DNA from: Comamonadaceae bacterium | GTDB lineage: Bacteria; Pseudomonadota; Gammaproteobacteria; Burkholderiales; Burkholderiaceae_C | Length of the DNA stretch: 64,000 nucleotides | Assembly (NCBI GenBank): GCA_947442105.1 | Contig: CANEVH010000005.1 | Coordinates: forward strand, 29,930 to 93,929 | Direction of reading: 5' to 3' | In this document: positions 62,179-64,000 of the stretch, in pieces | Layout of the letters: each line of letters starts with the position of its first letter | How positions within the stretch are numbered: position 1 is the stretch's first letter | Notes under the pieces: model-generated | Database searches by the model: none | Told to the model about the DNA's origin: nothing | What the model saw: the letters and a program-made list of their open reading frames with translations, nothing else | Translations under genes and position numbers: made by a program

Positions 62179-62891
62179 TGAAGTGGGACGTCATCTTCCA
62201 GGCCAAAAACCTGGCCTTGTATGGCGAGGGCATTCTCACCACCCTGGGCCTGCTGTTCTCTAGCCTGGGCGTGGGCGCGGTGCTGGCGCTCATTTTTGCG
62301 CTGGCACTGACCAGCCGCTCGGCGCCACTGCGCGCGGTGGTAGGCGCGTACACCTATGTGGTGCGCGGCACGCCGCTGCTGATTCAGGTGTATTTGATTT
62401 ACTACGGCCTGGGCCAACTGGAGTGGATTCAGGCGCGCTGGGACGATGTGTGGCCCTGGACGCATTTCAAGGAACCGTTTTTTTGCGCTCTGCTGGCCTT
62501 TAGCCTGAACACCGCCGCTTACAGCGCCGAAATGCTGGCTGGCGCCATTCGCGAGACCAGCGCGGGCGAACTGGAAGCCGCGCAGGCCTATGGCATGGGC
62601 CGCTGGCAAACCCTGTGGCGCATCGTGCTGCCCAGCGCCATGCGCCGCAGCCTGCCCGCCTACAGCAACGAGGTGGTGATGATGCTGCAAAGCACCAGCC
62701 TGGCCAGCGCCGTGCCCAGCATGATGGACGTCACCGCCGCTGCCAGCCGGGTGTATTCGGACTATTACCTGCCGTTTGAGGCCTATTTGTTTGCCGCAGG
62801 CATTTACCTGCTGGCCACCTTTGCGCTGGTCGGGTTTTTTAAACTGGCCGAGCGGCGCTTTTTGGCCTACCTGGCACCGCGCAAGAACTAA
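62178..62891 (+). CDS. Amino-acid ABC transporter permease (HisM-type)
   Basis: The 237-residue second permease has TYVVRGTPLLIQVYLIYYGL, AYSAEMLAGAIRETSAGELE and AAQAYGMGRWQTLWRIVLPS, the typical HisM/GlnP family motifs. It overlaps the first permease by 1 nt. No ATP-binding subunit gene follows, so the ATPase is encoded elsewhere. Confidence 0.93.
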   Translation: MKWDVIFQAKNLALYGEGILTTLGLLFSSLGVGAVLALIFALALTSRSAPLRAVVGAYTYVVRGTPLLIQVYLIYYGLGQLEWIQARWDDVWPWTHFKEPFFCALLAFSLNTAAYSAEMLAGAIRETSAGELEAAQAYGMGRWQTLWRIVLPSAMRRSLPAYSNEVVMMLQSTSLASAVPSMMDVTAAASRVYSDYYLPFEAYLFAAGIYLLATFALVGFFKLAERRFLAYLAPRKN

Positions 62892-62899
62892 AGGCCACC

Positions 62900-63877
62900 A
62901 TGCAACGCATTGACCACCCGCTTCTGTCGCCCAGCCTGGGCAGCCACAAGACACTGACCAGCTTTCACTTTGGTACGCCGGGCAGCAGTACCACGAGTCG
63001 CAAGGTCTACATCCAAGCCAGCCTGCACGCCGAAGAGCTGCCCAGCATGCTAACCGCCCACCACTTGCGCGCCCTCTTAGAAGCCGCGGAAGCCGCTGGA
63101 CTGCTGCGCGGCGAAGTGGTGCTGGTGCCCGTGGCCAACCCGATAGGCCTGGCCCAGCGCCTGGACCACAAGCCCATGGGCCGCTTTGAGTTGGATACGT
63201 CCGAGAACTTCAACCGCCATTACCCCGACCTGGCAGCGGCCGTATCTGCGCAGGTGCTGCCCGCCTTGGGCCAAGACGCTGACGCCAATGTGCGCACCGT
63301 GCGCGCTGCCATTGGCCAGTACATCGATGCGTGGCAAGCCACCACCGAACTGCAAAGCCTGCGCCGCACGCTCATGCAACTGGCCCATGACGCCGACTAC
63401 TTTTTGGACCTGCACTGCGACTGCGAAGGCGTGCTGCACTTTTATTGCGAAGAACCGTGCTGGCCGCAGCTAGAAGCCTTGTCCTGCTTTTTGGGCAGCG
63501 AGGCCACGCTGATCGCCAAAAACTCGGGCGGCGGGCCGATTGACGAATGTTTGTCCGGCGTGTGGTGGCAGCTCGCCGCCCAGCTGCGTGCGCAGGGCAA
63601 CAGTGCCCCGCTGCCCCAGGGCTGCTGCAGCACCACCATAGAGCTGCGCGGCGAACTGGACGTGAGCCACGCCTGGGCACGCACCGACGCCCAAGCTATT
63701 GGGCACTTTTTGCAGCACATTGGCGTGCTGCACACGCAGGCCCAACCCACCGTGCCTGCGCCACGCTGCGCGCCCACGCCGCTAGCTGGCTCTGAGACCC
63801 TGCACGCCAGCGGCCCGGGCGTGCTGGTGTTTGCAGCGCAGCCCGGCGAACGCCTAGTGTTTAATTGCTTAAATTGA
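62900..63877 (+). CDS. Succinylglutamate desuccinylase/aspartoacylase family protein, apparently 3'-truncated
   Basis: The 325-residue zinc enzyme shows YIQASLHAEELPSM (zinc His and Glu), VPVANPIGLAQRLDHKPMG and DLHCDCEG (second His). Family members hydrolyse N-acyl amino acids or N-alpha-acyl glutamates. The reading frame ends in FNCLN encoded by IS-derived sequence, short of the usual C-terminal strands; insertion of an IS630-type element at TA 63855-63856 explains the truncation. Its position after the amino-acid importer suggests a shared substrate, now perhaps inactive. Confidence 0.83.
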   Translation: MQRIDHPLLSPSLGSHKTLTSFHFGTPGSSTTSRKVYIQASLHAEELPSMLTAHHLRALLEAAEAAGLLRGEVVLVPVANPIGLAQRLDHKPMGRFELDTSENFNRHYPDLAAAVSAQVLPALGQDADANVRTVRAAIGQYIDAWQATTELQSLRRTLMQLAHDADYFLDLHCDCEGVLHFYCEEPCWPQLEALSCFLGSEATLIAKNSGGGPIDECLSGVWWQLAAQLRAQGNSAPLPQGCCSTTIELRGELDVSHAWARTDAQAIGHFLQHIGVLHTQAQPTVPAPRCAPTPLAGSETLHASGPGVLVFAAQPGERLVFNCLN

Positions 63878-64000
63878 CGATAGTATTTCGAAGCTGTGCA
63901 CCTTTGACTTCGCGTTTGCGCCACACAAAGGGCGCAGCGTTCTCGTTGTACGCGGCTGTGAACTCATGAATCGCCTTGATGAGTTGATTGATGTTGCTGA
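63857..64000. mobile_element. IS630-family insertion sequence, partial (runs off window)
   Basis: From the TA at 63855-63856 (the IS630 target dinucleotide) the sequence changes to an element carrying a minus-strand transposase end. The left terminus begins near GTGTTTAATTGC. The other end lies outside the window. Confidence 0.7.
63861..64000 (-). CDS. IS630-type transposase, C-terminal part
   Basis: On the minus strand the frame ends TAA at 63861-63863 with SNINQLIKAIHEFTAAYNEN, then APFVWRKREV and a short tail. The FTAAYNENAAPFVWRK pattern is the characteristic C-terminus of IS630/Tc1-like DDE transposases (N-x-x-PFVW). The catalytic domain lies beyond the right edge. Confidence 0.8.
   Translation of the reverse strand, partial: SNINQLIKAIHEFTAAYNENAAPFVWRKREVKGAQLRNTIVNLSN

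Overview
The window looks like chromosome of a betaproteobacterium of the order Burkholderiales, most likely family Comamonadaceae (Rhodoferax-like). This is inferred from the high-GC codon use, the fused aroA-cmk gene followed by rpsA and ihfB, a PhaR-type PHA regulator, an ntrBC-glnA nitrogen locus and a REP-like GGGGTCAGATTCC repeat family. No tRNA, rRNA or CRISPR array was seen.

Layout. 1-9450: tail of a probable tyrA, then aroA-cmk, rpsA, ihfB, lapA-lapB, the heptose genes rfaE1-rfaD, comEA, crcB and a FitAB/VapBC-type toxin-antitoxin pair whose toxin appears to lack one catalytic aspartate. 9519-13052 (minus): patatin-like lipase and tex. 13397-16308: an AT-richer island with a restriction-modification system (a two-domain FokI-type adenine methyltransferase plus a PD-(D/E)XK endonuclease). 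16735-21583: enoyl-CoA hydratase, nitronate monooxygenase, LD-carboxypeptidase, a TadA-haloalkane dehalogenase fusion and a PaiB-like protein.

21720-26396 (minus): nitrogen control, with glnA, a DUF4124 protein, ntrB and ntrC. A candidate sigma-54 promoter and an NtrC box lie upstream of glnA. 26611-32801 (minus): CinA-like protein, EI24 membrane protein, sterol desaturase family enzyme, polysaccharide deacetylase, beta-propeller protein, RsuA-type pseudouridine synthase and a transaldolase-like aldolase. 32836-37237: a divergent sugar locus with RbsD/FucU mutarotase and ABC ATPase on the minus strand, and binding protein, permease and PfkB kinase on the plus strand. 37339-40017: small basic protein, ArfB, PhaR and RimO.

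40478-47607: an unusual cluster of three large YHYH-domain lipoproteins, a HupE/UreJ-type membrane protein and a small exported protein. It is the strongest candidate here for an undescribed, possibly metal-related, cell-surface system. 47620-51647: nitronate monooxygenase, then a J-domain protein followed by three proteins of unknown function. 51660-52208: a BrnTA toxin-antitoxin locus whose toxin carries an apparent one-base frameshift. 52273-58522: MOSC protein, DnaQ-like exonuclease, flavodoxin, CoA-transferase family protein, REPIN-like repeats and a YgiQ radical SAM protein. 58600-59280 is a mosaic of palindromes and a 111-bp direct repeat. 59295-64000: Gfo/Idh oxidoreductase, an amino-acid ABC importer without its own ATPase gene, and an aspartoacylase-family gene whose 3' end appears cut by an IS630-type element running off the window.
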